Shown in pieces: positions 10,377-20,761 of a DNA stretch of 62,960 bases. Position 1 is the first letter of the stretch, and the number at the start of each line of letters is the position of its first letter. The stretch comes from Armatimonadaceae bacterium (GTDB taxonomy: Bacteria > Armatimonadota > Armatimonadia > Armatimonadales > Armatimonadaceae), in contig JAUJNC010000005.1 in NCBI GenBank assembly GCA_030446525.1, forward strand, positions 1 to 62,960, read 5' to 3'. The translations under genes and the position numbers were made by a program. The notes beneath the pieces are model-generated. The model did not search any database and was not told the origin of the DNA. It saw only the letters and a program-made list of their open reading frames with translations.

Positions 10377-13300
10377 TCACCTCGCCCTCTGGTTTGCTGC
10401 CACCGTGGTCACGGCGTCGGGAGCCTCGGGCGCGGCCTCGACGTTACCGGCGTTGTCACGGGCAATGCTGTAGAAGCGGTAGGTCGTGCCGGGCGTACCC
10501 GTGAAGTCGGCGCTCGTCTCCGTCGTTCCGCTGATCCAGGGCTGGTACGGGCCGTCGTTCTCGGAGACCCAGATGTCGTAGCTCTGCAGCCCCGATCCGT
10601 CCGCCGCATCCTCGCCCGTCCATCGCACCGTAAAGGTGGACAGCGAGGCGGCGGGCAGCGTCTCGACCACGCTGGTCGGCCCGTCCGCGTCCAGCGTGTT
10701 GCTGACCGTGTTGGTGATGATCGGTTCCTCAGTGTCGAAGGTGATCGTCGCGCTGTTGGCAATCTGCGTGCCCGTCGGCGCTCCGGCCACCGGCTCGATT
10801 GTGTAGGTAACATAACCCTGGCCCCGGCCCGTGTCATCGTTGGGGGGTAGCAGGCCAAGTAACGCGCTGTTGGGCTGCTCGCCGGTCTTCGGATCAATGG
10901 CGGTGAGCGTCCACGTCACCTGTCTTGTCGTGATGTCCAGCCCTGCACTGATATCAGCGACCAGGTTGCCCAGATCCTCGCCCAGTTGGATGCGGCCCTG
11001 ATAGAACGCGCGGTTTTCGGGAACCTGTATACGGTAGTTACCGAAACCGATCTCCTTCAGGCGGAACGTGCGCCAGTCGAGGTTCGCATCAAGTTGGTCT
11101 GCGATCCGGATACGGGACGCAGTCCCGCCCGCAGTCGGTACATTTTCGAAGTGTACAGTGTACGGCAACTGCTTCTGCACAGGAACGAATGCTGATGGAC
11201 CAAACGAAGGAGGTCCCTGTTTTTCGTTCGGGTCTGCGGGTGGCAAAACCTCGCCGTTACCCCCCGAACCGCTTCCTGGACCTGGACCAGGAGCAGGCGG
11301 TGGAGTTGATGGTGGCACTGGTGGCGGAATGGGTCTCCAACTCCCAGGAGGATCTTCAGGAGCAGGCGGCCTCGGTCCAGGCGGCGGTCCAGGCGGTGGT
11401 GGCGGTGGTCCGGGTGGCGACTGGTTGCAGTCAGGACAGAACAATTCGCACCCAAGGTAAACGGCGTTGCTAACGTTAATTGCCGACGCATAGACTGCTA
11501 TAGCCTTCGCCTCGCAAACCGGAAATCCGGGACCGAGAAGAAAGCAGGCTCCCACAGCAGCTACGAAGGCTTGGGTGATCTTATTGTTTCTATCTATCCA
11601 GGCTGCATAGCAGCCACAGCAATCGTCATTATAAGGAGTTGCCCCGATTCTACTCTGGTTCACCCCGGATCCAGAATCTATTAGCCCTAATGAAATGTAC
11701 TGAGCTTCGAAGTACTGCCACCACTGAACAGGGTCACTAACACGTGTTGCAAGTTCTGACGGCGGCGCTGTACTAGGGTGGCTAATGTAGTATTGACGAG
11801 TACCTTCTATCGCGTTCTTAAGAGAAGAGACAAAATGATCTCTTGTTTTAGGAAGGGCATAAAAGCCGATGCTAAACCCTCCTCGAGAAAAGCCACTGGT
11901 CTTAACTGCAAACTCAAACTGCTCACCTGGTTCTAGATCGCGAACTGTGAATGCTTCACCTGTTCTGTGTCCATCAAAGTAAGCAGTGGATGAGCCGTGC
12001 CTATTCTGTTCGTCTGGACTACTGTTCAAATTTGGCAACGTTCTGGGCGGGCGGATGAACGATAACTTGACGTCCCCTGAGAAAAGGGCAAGTACCTGAA
12101 CGTATTGAACATCTACGTTTCCAGTGTTGCTGAGGACGCCATAGGAAGTCATCTCCTGACCAACTCTAGGATAAAGGTTGCCAACTCCTTGAACATCAAC
12201 TGTCATCAGGGTGGCCGCTTCAATTGTCACTGAGTTGGGCAACGTCACGCTCGTAGCGTTGGCGTTTGTCAGAACAACGTCGTAGACTCCACGGGGAGCA
12301 TTGGTGAAGAAGAAGCGGGCTTTGACGGTTGCGCTGTCCAGGACCATGACCTTGGCGGCAGTCAGAGTAGTGCTGTTCTGAACCAGGCTAACAGTTACGC
12401 CGTTCTCATATTTCGCGCCCTTAAGGGTCAGAGTAACCTGGCCGTTGTCGCCGATGCGAGTGGGGCTGACGGAGCGGATGCTGAACGGGACGATCTCGGC
12501 CTTGATGGCGAACGGGGTGGTGCCGTTGACGTACATCCCGCGGGCGAGACTGTAGTACCAGCCGGAAAGGGTGTCCGGGACGACGATCTCCTGGTCGGGG
12601 TCGTAGGGGCGGCTGAAGAGGAAGTCGAACGCGCTGCGGCTGGCCATAGCGCCGTGGCGGGCGAAGAGTTCGGTCGCGCTGTCGTTCTTCTCGGCGTCCA
12701 GGGTGAAGAGCAGCGTCTCGCTTGGCGGCGCGTTGACCTTGTAAAAACGCTCCTTGCCCGTCCAGAGGGTGGAGTTGTGCGGGACGCCGAGCGTCAGTTC
12801 GACGACGTCCACCGTCATCGTGCCGCTGGAGACGGTCGTGTTGTTGGTCTCGTCTTCCTCGCGGATGCTGTTGCGCGCGTCGGTGCGGACGATGACGTAG
12901 TACTGGCCCGGATCGACGGCGGGAAGGTCGGTGGTGAGCGTGCCCGGGTACGATTGCCCGGCCGCGAGCAGGCCGCCATGCTCGAACTGCCCGGACCAGC
13001 GCGTCCTCGATGTCCCACACTGCGTCCTTCGACAGGTAGACCGCGTCGCGCCAGCGGTCCTGCGCCACGTTCGCCCCGGTTCGTGACTGTCCAAAGAATG
13101 GTCGCCTCTTCGCCCGGCGAGCCGGAGGCGGGGGCGTTGATGGCGGTCACGACAAAATCAACCGGCGGCGGAAGCTGCAGAACAACGCCGTCGGGACCGC
13201 CGACGTTGTTGAACTCATTGGTCTCGCCGACGATGTTGTTCCAGTCGGTGCGGAGGAAGACGAAATACGGCCCGGTCAGGCCCGGCGGCAGGGGCGCGTT

Positions 13301-16200
13301 AAGCGACGTGGTGTAGCTTTCGCCGCCGTTCAGAGCGCCCTGTGCGCCTTCCGAGGACGCGGTCGGTCGGGTCGAGGATCTGGTCGCGGGACAGGAGGAC
13401 GTAGTCGGTCCACTGCGACGCGAACGTGCGCGACGAGCCGGCGTTGGTCACGGTCCAGGTGACCGGCATCTCCTGCCCGGCGACGGCCTCATCGGGCGCC
13501 TCCAGGGCTGTCACCCGCAGATCTATATCGGGGACGGCGACCGCGATCGCCGCAGAGCCGGTGTTGTTGCCCTCGTTCGCGCCCTCGAAGACGAAGCCGG
13601 AGTCGTCGGCCTTGACGAGCAGATAGTAGGTACCGGCGGGAACGATGGGGATCGTCACCTGCGCCTGCGCCGGGTAGGACGCGCCGGCGTCCAGCGGTCC
13701 GGAGATGAGCACGTTGGCGAGCCGCCGGTCGCCGCCATCGAGGGTGTCGTCGGCGGAGAGGTAGACGTCGTCTCTCCAGGCCGTGTTGCGCGCCGCCGCT
13801 CTCCCCGCGTTGGTAACCGTCCACTGGACCGGGATGGTCTGCCCGGCGAACGCCTCGGCGGGCGCAGTCACACGGGCGACGGTCAGGTCCGGAAGATCAT
13901 TGTTGACCGCGAGCGTGGTGGCACTGCGGCCGACGTTGTTGTTCTCGTCGTCGCACTCCTCCACCTGGTCGGCGGCGTCCGTCCACACGAAGACGTAGTA
14001 GGTCCCCTGCGCCGTGTTGGGCAGGACGACGTTCTCGGTGCGCTGGTAACTTCCGCTGGCCCGCGAGCGCGCCGCTGCGGGCGAAGGAGCCTGCCAGAAC
14101 CGCCCCTCCCGGGTTGAACGTGGGGGACGGGCTGAGATACACGCGGTCAGTCCAGGCGGTCTCCACGGTCGGTCCGCTGCCCCGGTTCGCCACGGCCCAG
14201 GTCACGGCGATGGGCGCTCCGCAATCCCCGTGTCCGGGTTGGCGACGGCGGTCACCTGCAGATCGGGCGGGATGCGGGTCGGCCTCGATCGCATGGGGCT
14301 GGCTGTGATTGTTCCCCTCCGCATCAAAGTCGGGGTCGAATTCGAGTACCTGGTTGCGGCTGTCGGTGAAGACGAACAGGTAGTAGGTGCCCCGAGGTGC
14401 AGGCCGGCAGCGTCACGGTCGCGGACGCGCTGTAGCTCAGCCCCGGTCCCAGGATCGTGCTGCGCGCGACCGTGGCCAGCGGCGTGTCGGCCGCCGGGTC
14501 GAGCGTCGCGTCAGTCGAGAGATAGACGGTATCAGCCCAGCTGGGCCAGCATCAAAGGCGCCCTGGTTTCGCACGGTCCAGCCGACGGTGATCTGGCGGG
14601 CTGCCGTGGCATTCGCGGGGGCAGTGACGGAGGCGACCACCAGGTCGGGGGGGATTACCCGGATACGCAGGGGTGGCCGTGCTCGGTCTTTGTTGGTGTT
14701 TTTTTTTTCTTTAACGAACTCATACACGCTGTTCTGCTGGTCCGTCCAGACGAAGACGTACCAGTCGCCGGCGACGTCCCGGGGGATGGTGACGCTGAAG
14801 CCGCTGACCGTATAGCCCTCGCCCGGCGGCAGCGCCCCCTCGCGCCTCCGGCTGCCGAGGAACCGGTCCGTGGCGGGGTTGAAAGTGTCGTCGCGGGACA
14901 GGTAGATGCCGTCGGACCAGGCGCGCTGATCGGGCGGCGTGTTGCCGGTTCCCCGGTTCTCGACCCGCCAGTTCAGCAGCATCGGCTGCCCCGGGAACGC
15001 CTCCTCGGGCGCCTGCACGAGCGGAACCTGCAGGTCGGGCAGCGGCGGGACCTGGAGCTGAATGGGCCGATCGAGCGTGTTGTTGTTCTCGTTCTCTTCC
15101 TCGACCGCATTACCGTTGTCGGTCTTGACGAGGATATAGTAGGCGCCGAACCGCCCGCGCGGTATTCGCACGTCCGCCGATGCGACGTAAGCCTCCCCGG
15201 CATCCAGGTAGCTGACATTCACGACGTCGAGCTGCAGGGCGTCATTTCCGATGGTTCGGTCTTCGGACAGGAACAGCCTGTCTCGCCACTCCGCGGCATC
15301 GGTGGAGACAGTGCCGATGTTGCGGACCGTCCAGCGCACCGCGATCGTCTGATCGAAGAAGGCGGTGTCCGGCGCCTCGATCGCCTGTACCGTCAGGTCG
15401 GGAACGGCCGTCCGGGGCACATCGATGGCGTGGTCGTCAACGGTGACGTTGTTGCTCTCCCCCGTCTCCTCGGTGACTTTTCCTGTCGCGTCGGTGACGA
15501 GGATGATCCAGTATGTGCCCGGCACTGTGGGGAGCGAAACCTCCTGCGTCCGCGTGACGGACGCGCCCGAAGCAAGTGAGCTGGTGTACGGAAAATCCCC
15601 GAGAGACCTATCGTTTGAGTCGCCGAAAACGGGGTCCGGCGAAAGGTACACGCGGTCTACCCAGGGCGCTTCGGCCACGCCCTGCCCCTGGTTGACCACC
15701 GTCCAGGACACGTCAACCCTCTGTCTCGGCAAACCCGTAGCCGGAGCGGCGATATCGGTCACCCGGAGATCCGGCACCGCATTGAAGACGCTGAATTCGC
15801 GGGAGATCCCGTCAGGGAACGGCAGAGGGGGTTCTGCGTCGTTGAAGACGCTCAGTTCACGCGAGATGGCATCAGGAAACAGCACGGGGGGCGTGGGGTC
15901 GTTGAAGACGCTTAACTCACGGGAGATCGCGTCGGGAAACGGGGGTCCAGTGGTCGGATCGTTGAAGACGGAGAACTCCCGGGAGATCGCGTCTTCAAAA
16001 AGGACGCGCACTGGATCGAAAAACACGCTGAGCTCGCGGGAAACGGCGTCGAAGAATGAGAAATCAGAAACTTCAACAGAGAATACCGTCAACTCCCGCG
16101 AAACCGCGTCGGAGTACTGGGCGCGCGCCAAAGGGGCTGCAATTAGCAGCGCCAGGAAGATATAGAGGGATTTCGCCAGCAGTCCCTTGCTCACGACCAT
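10377..16200 (-). CDS. Giant secreted CARDB-repeat adhesin-like protein (frameshifted)
   Basis: The N-terminus (KSLYIFLALLIAAPLARA) is a signal peptide, followed by six ~20-residue repeats built on DAISRELSVFND. Next come about nine CARDB-type Ig-like domains of ~125 residues, recognisable by PDLTVQAIEAP..., VSWTVVNQGQG, WVDRVYLSPD and ENNNT. The C-terminal part has a Pro/Gly-rich stretch (near 11250-11430), an ADPNEKQGPPSFG domain with YTVHFENVPTAGG, and a final FN3-like domain (SLSTFTVRWTGEDAADGSG). Frame breaks lie near 13070, 13310, 14060, 14200 and 14540; otherwise it would be about 1,940 residues. ATG 16200 follows AGGAG closely. The product is most likely cell-surface or exported, with a structural or adhesive role by inference. 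Confidence 0.7.
14699..14708 (-). other. Ten-A coding tract in the CARDB gene
   Basis: The minus strand carries ten consecutive A residues within codons for VKEKKNTNK. The frame is intact across the tract, but such runs are prone to polymerase slippage and to sequencing error. Confidence 0.5.
15780..16115 (-). repeat. Six tandem 60-nt units encoding DA(I/V)SRE(L/F)SVF repeats
   Basis: Units begin near 15783, 15841, 15901, 15961, 16018 and 16081 on the plus strand, each close to GTTGAAGACGCT followed by a variable base block and CGGGAGATCGCGTC. They encode DAVSRELTVF, DAVSRELSVF, DAISREFSVF, DAISRELSVF twice and DGISREFSVF, joined by acidic/proline linkers. Synonymous differences between units indicate that the peptide is being conserved. 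Confidence 0.8.
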
Positions 16201-16294
16201 TCTCCTGCGGTTGAAAAAAGTGAGTGCTAGCCCCCTCCGCTTCCGTGGGCCGTTTGCGCACGAACGAAAGTCGGAGAGGGCTGTTGCTGCCGAC

Positions 16295-17491
16295 CTAACG
16301 CAGTTCAGCCCGAGCTTGCAGGACCGAGTAACCGCGCGGGAGCGTCACCTGAGCGGTCCATGTTGAGCTCGCCAAAGTGCCGCCCGTCGGAGTGGCTGTT
16401 ACGATGACAGGGTTCCCGTAGCGCGGCACCACGCGGACGGTGACGAGAGACGTCGCGGGAACGTTGGAAGCTTCCAGGATGACCTGAACTTGATCGTTGT
16501 TGAGCGTGACGTCGGGGCCGCTGTCGAAGGCCGCCCGGGGATCAGACGGCACATCCACCTGTCCTACGGAAACAACGCGAACGGTCGGGGCGGCGGCGGG
16601 CGGCCAGATCAGTACCGGATTGTCCGGCGCTCCTGTAGACGCTACGGGCGCGGCATCCATGGATGTGGTAAACGAATTCGCTTCGAGGCGAACTCTACCT
16701 TCCCCACCCGAGTTCCCAGCCCGCCCGCCATTGGCCTTTAGGGTGCCACTTCCGCCGAGGGCATTCGCGACCAGGCGGATGGCCCCACCGCTGCCACTGC
16801 CGTGTCCAGCCCCGCCATTGGCCGTGATCGAGCCGTTAACTGTAATCGTGCCACTTGCCACGATCAGGATGGCCCCACCGCCGGCGCCGCCTCTACCTGT
16901 TGTGTTGGACTCATGACCCGCCCCACCCGAGCCACCGATCAAAGGAAGTATCTGAAAGTTGCCGTAGGTGGTGCCTGTGAGGGGACCTGAGCCTCTGGTC
17001 CCGTAGCTGCCGGCGGAACCCGCATTGGTTCCATTAGTACCGCCCCCGCCCGGGCCGAAACCGCCACCAGAAGATCTTGAGCTGGGTATACCGGCGACCC
17101 CACTGCGAAACCCGCCCGGGCCAGGCAGGCCGTTGACACTCCCGTAGTGATCCTGGCCATTCAGATTCACGGTCCCATTAATCGTCACGCTGCCGCTTAC
17201 CAGCCAGACGACTGGGGCCGCGGACGGGTGATTGGTGAAGGTGACGGTTCGGCCGCTCGCGATATTGACGGAACTGTATTTGAAAACCACCGCCCATTTA
17301 GCGGGATCGTAGACGCCCCCGCCGGTGCTGGGGGTGTCCCAATCAGCTGTCGAGGCCTGTGAGAGATCCACCGTCACGTTGGCGTTCGGGTTAAGTTCCC
17401 CGTCGGATCCGTCCGAGGGCACAGCCAACTGCGCAAAGGCACTGCCGGCGATAGTTAAGACGGCTACTAAAAAGAACAGCTTTCGTTTCAT
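16295..17491 (-). CDS. Secreted glycine-rich protein
   Basis: This intact 398-residue protein starts MKRKLFFLVAVLTIAGSAFA, a clear signal peptide, with GGGAGG upstream of the ATG. Residues 40-110 contain WAVVFKYSSVNIASGRTVTF and GSVTINGTVNLNGQDHYGS, a beta-helix-like pattern. Residues 115-250 are rich in GG pairs, with short repeats such as GTITVNGSITANGGAG. The C-terminus has a beta-sandwich-like segment (VTVRVVPRYGNPVIVTATPT). I know no specific family name. It resembles exported glycine-rich proteins lying beside cell-surface genes and precedes the CARDB gene by 94 nt, so the two may be co-expressed. Confidence 0.65.
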   Translation of the reverse strand: MKRKLFFLVAVLTIAGSAFAQLAVPSDGSDGELNPNANVTVDLSQASTADWDTPSTGGGVYDPAKWAVVFKYSSVNIASGRTVTFTNHPSAAPVVWLVSGSVTINGTVNLNGQDHYGSVNGLPGPGGFRSGVAGIPSSRSSGGGFGPGGGGTNGTNAGSAGSYGTRGSGPLTGTTYGNFQILPLIGGSGGAGHESNTTGRGGAGGGAILIVASGTITVNGSITANGGAGHGSGSGGAIRLVANALGGSGTLKANGGRAGNSGGEGRVRLEANSFTTSMDAAPVASTGAPDNPVLIWPPAAAPTVRVVSVGQVDVPSDPRAAFDSGPDVTLNNDQVQVILEASNVPATSLVTVRVVPRYGNPVIVTATPTGGTLASSTWTAQVTLPRGYSVLQARAELR

Positions 17492-17629
17492 CCTGAACCT
17501 CCCTGCCTGTCACGTGCTGCGCTGATGGCCTGCTTGTGCCATCCCAGCGACGCGAGAAGTACCTGTGGTACATGGTACACCCGGCCCATTAGCGTATCAT
17601 TAGCGGAACGATCTGCTTCCAGCGAAAGC

Positions 17630-17671
17630 GAAAAAACAAAAAGCCGCCCGCCTCATCAAGAGGCGGGCGGC
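17630..17671 (-). terminator. Rho-independent terminator of the first BTAD regulator
   Basis: GCCGCCCGCCTC (17643-17654) and GAGGCGGGCGGC (17660-17671) form a perfect 12-bp stem with a 5-nt loop. Read on the minus strand, the stem is followed by TTTTTGTTTTTT. It lies about 28 nt past the regulator stop at 17700. Confidence 0.9.
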
Positions 17672-17699
17672 GGTACCGTAAACCCTGGAAGAAGGCGGG

Positions 17700-20558
17700 C
17701 TACGCGGCCGTCGGTTCCCTCCGCCCTTTGAGCGCGTAGCCGACGGCCTCCTCCCAGGGCAGGGCGCAGCCTTCTTCCCAGGCCAGCGCGAAGCGCTCTG
17801 CACCCAGCGCATTTCGCGCGGCGCTCACGTCGCGTTTGTAACGGTCCTGACCGACCGGCGGCAGCGGGCAGCAAACCGCATCGCGTAAACACGTTGCCGA
17901 TCCAAGGAGCCGCGCGGCACGGGTCCATCGCTTTTGCTTCACCGCGACGGCCGCTAGTCCTTCCAGGACAAACACCAATGCGCCTCGGTCCCTCAGATCG
18001 CGAAAAAGCGCCAGGCTTTCAGCGTGCAGGGCAAAGGCGCCCGCGAGATCGCCCTGATCGGTGGCCACCAGGCCCAGGTTGTATAGCGCGCCCGCCGTGC
18101 CCCCGACGTCGGCGAGCTGCCGGAACAAGCCAAGACTTTCTTCGTGGAGTGCGCGCGCCGTGACGTGATTCCCTTGTATGCGCTCGATGTTCCCGACGTA
18201 GTTGAGCATGCAGGCGGTGCCGGCATTGTTACCCACCTCCCGCTGAAACGCCAGGCTCTGTTCCAGAAGCGGGCGTGCCGCCGCCAGATCGCCTTGGTGG
18301 AACGCCGCCTGCCCCAGGGCGCTGAGCGAATCGGCGATGCCGCGCTTGTTATTCAGCACCCTCCATACCTGGAGGCTCCTGTGGTGCAAGGCCTGCGCGT
18401 CCGCGTACTGCCCGATGGACCCGGCGAGGTTCCCGGCCATCAGAAGTCGCTCGGCGAGAGCCGGTGAGGCAACATCATCTCGGGGCAGCAACTCCTCCAT
18501 CCACCGACGCTGTTCGCCCGCATAATCCCAGGCGAGCCAGGACCGCCATAGCGCCCCTGCCCTCCACAAGTCATTTCCCCCCGCTCGCCACTGCGCCAGC
18601 GCCGCCCGCAGATTACCGTGCTCGCTTTCCACCTGCCGCCGCGCTGCCGCTTGCTTTGGACCGGTCAGGTGCGGCTCGATCTGCTCGGCGAAGCCGAAAT
18701 AGTACTCCGCATGCCGCTGGACGAGCACGTCCCAGACGCCTTTGTCAAGCTGCTCCTGGGCGAATGCGCGCACGGTTTCCAGCAGATAGAAACGGGCGCC
18801 GGTGGAGGTCGGCTGCGCGACCGCCAGCGACTGCGCGGCCAGCTCTTCCAGAAAGGCCCCCGCCCGGGTCTCTTCGCAAACGACCTGTGCCGCAGGGGGC
18901 GTACAGCCGCCGCGAAACACGAACAGGCGCGCAAAAAACCGCTGAAGCTCAGGGCGCAGGAGCTGAAAGCTCCAGTCCATTGCGGCCCACAAGGACCGAT
19001 GGCGATCGCAGGCGGCCCGGCGATGGCTCCTGAGGAACGCAAACCGGCGCTCGAGTTCGCCCAGCATCTGCACGGGCGTGCGCTGATTGATCTTCGAAGC
19101 CGCTATCTCAAGGGCCAGCGGGATGCCTTCAAGACGCTGGCAGATCTGGGTCACCGCGGGCGCGTTCCCCGCCGTTAACTGGAAGTCGGGCTTTGCCCGG
19201 AGCGCTCGATCCCTAAAAAGCTGGATGCTCGGGAACGTCATCAACCAACCGATCGTGCCGAGGTCTTTCGGGGGTACGTCGCTGGCGGGCACCGGCAGCA
19301 GCGACACGGGGAACTCGGTTTCGCCGTCCAGGCTCAGCACGGTACGCGACGTCGCCAGGCAGGTCAGCCCGGGAACGCGCGCAAGCAGCGTTTTAACGAC
19401 CTCCGCACCGCCCGCCGTAAGGTGCTCGAAGTTGTCCAGGACGAGCAGCGACGCTGCTCGGTTCAGGTGCGCGGCAACCTGTTCCAGTACATCGGCGTCT
19501 GGGAAGCGCTCAAGGCGCAACGCGCCCGCGACCGCTTCCAGGATACGGCACACGTCCGACACGTCGACAAGCGCCACGAACCAAACGGTGACACCTTCCA
19601 GCGCTATGGACTGAGCCACCTCGACCGCAAGCCGAGTTTTGCCCGCCCCCCCAGGGCCCGTCAACGTCACCAGACGCGTTGCCGGGTCACAAAGCAAAGC
19701 TTTAAGCCGGGCCGACTCGTCCCCGCGACCGAAGAAGCGGGTGAGGTACACTGGCAACCGCGTTTCGTGTGGATACGGTGCGACCGCGGATGCGGAGCCG
19801 GCGGAAAGGACGACACTTGCTCCGGCGACCGGGGAGCGCGTGTGGCTCGGAAGAGGCGTTGGGATCTGTGCCCTGGGTCCTGTGGGGAGATGGGGCGCAA
19901 GCGCGTCGGCGAGATCCTGAGCGTCCGCGAAGGGTGGCTCCCCGGTTCCTTTATCCATAGCGTCGGCGCAGCGAATGTACTGTTCGGCAAGATCCGGTTC
20001 TCCCAGCCGCTTCAGCACGGCTGCGAGCTGCCGCTGCGCGCTGATGCACTCCGTCTCGAAATGCCGCCGCTCCTGGATGACCCAATCGTCGTAGTGGCCG
20101 GGAAGTAGGTCACCCCGGTATAGCCCGACGGTCCGGGCAAGCCAATAGGCCCGCTCACGTTCGGTCGCAGCGCGCCGAGCAGCTCGCTGGAAAGATCGGA
20201 AATCCGCCACGTCGCTGGTGGTGGTTTCTGGGCTGAAGCCGACGCTCTTGCGGTCGGCGATAAGCACCGCACCCCAGGGCACGCCCGGCGGCTCGAACTG
20301 ACGCCGCAGCGCGCTCAACGCGACACGCAGTCGGTTGCGCTTGACCCCCGGGGCAATCTCGTCCGGCGGCAGCGCCCCGGTTCCTTCGCACGCATCCGGG
20401 CAACGTATTTCGGCAAGCTCCTCACGGGGACGCAGGCTCGGGTGATGGTACGCCAGGTACACGACGAGCGCCTCATAGCGGGGGCGCGTCACAACCTGCC
20501 CGCCGGGTCCCTCCAACCGAAGCGCGCCAAAAAGATGGAACCTCCACAATACGGTCAT
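17700..20558 (-). CDS. BTAD/NB-ARC/TPR (AfsR/SARP-like STAND) transcriptional regulator
   Basis: The start is placed at ATG 20558 (MTVLWRFHLFGALRLEGPGG) because AGAAGGAG lies 9 nt upstream; an ATG 9 nt earlier has no spacing. The N-terminal ~95 residues look like a winged-helix DNA-binding domain (LRLEGPGGQVV..., LRVALSALRRQF), followed by the bacterial transcriptional activator domain (YRGDLLPGHYDDWVIQERR). The NB-ARC ATPase begins near residue 300 with TLTGPGGAGKTRLAVEVAQ, then a Walker B-like SLLVLDNFEHL and ATSRTVLSLDGE. From about residue 610 TPR repeats follow (e.g. LFRQLADVGGTAGALYNLGL). Such proteins are nucleotide-switched activators; the ligand and target are unknown. The frame is intact, and the gene ends at a strong terminator. 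Confidence 0.85.
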   Translation of the reverse strand: MTVLWRFHLFGALRLEGPGGQVVTRPRYEALVVYLAYHHPSLRPREELAEIRCPDACEGTGALPPDEIAPGVKRNRLRVALSALRRQFEPPGVPWGAVLIADRKSVGFSPETTTSDVADFRSFQRAARRAATERERAYWLARTVGLYRGDLLPGHYDDWVIQERRHFETECISAQRQLAAVLKRLGEPDLAEQYIRCADAMDKGTGEPPFADAQDLADALAPHLPTGPRAQIPTPLPSHTRSPVAGASVVLSAGSASAVAPYPHETRLPVYLTRFFGRGDESARLKALLCDPATRLVTLTGPGGAGKTRLAVEVAQSIALEGVTVWFVALVDVSDVCRILEAVAGALRLERFPDADVLEQVAAHLNRAASLLVLDNFEHLTAGGAEVVKTLLARVPGLTCLATSRTVLSLDGETEFPVSLLPVPASDVPPKDLGTIGWLMTFPSIQLFRDRALRAKPDFQLTAGNAPAVTQICQRLEGIPLALEIAASKINQRTPVQMLGELERRFAFLRSHRRAACDRHRSLWAAMDWSFQLLRPELQRFFARLFVFRGGCTPPAAQVVCEETRAGAFLEELAAQSLAVAQPTSTGARFYLLETVRAFAQEQLDKGVWDVLVQRHAEYYFGFAEQIEPHLTGPKQAAARRQVESEHGNLRAALAQWRAGGNDLWRAGALWRSWLAWDYAGEQRRWMEELLPRDDVASPALAERLLMAGNLAGSIGQYADAQALHHRSLQVWRVLNNKRGIADSLSALGQAAFHQGDLAAARPLLEQSLAFQREVGNNAGTACMLNYVGNIERIQGNHVTARALHEESLGLFRQLADVGGTAGALYNLGLVATDQGDLAGAFALHAESLALFRDLRDRGALVFVLEGLAAVAVKQKRWTRAARLLGSATCLRDAVCCPLPPVGQDRYKRDVSAARNALGAERFALAWEEGCALPWEEAVGYALKGRREPTAA

Positions 20559-20761
20559 AAACCGCATCTCCTTCTCTCGTACTTTCGGCGGTTTAATTCT
20601 CCTATTACTCTGGCGTGTTTAAATTCGTCTACTCTAAGCCGAATCCTGCACGAAAAGCCGAAAAGCCCACGACCGCAGTCCCAAACTCCCCCCACCCGTG
20701 CTTGCCGATAGACGCCCAGGCAAACGTAGAGCGAAATAGAACGGAGGTGAGAAATTGTAGC

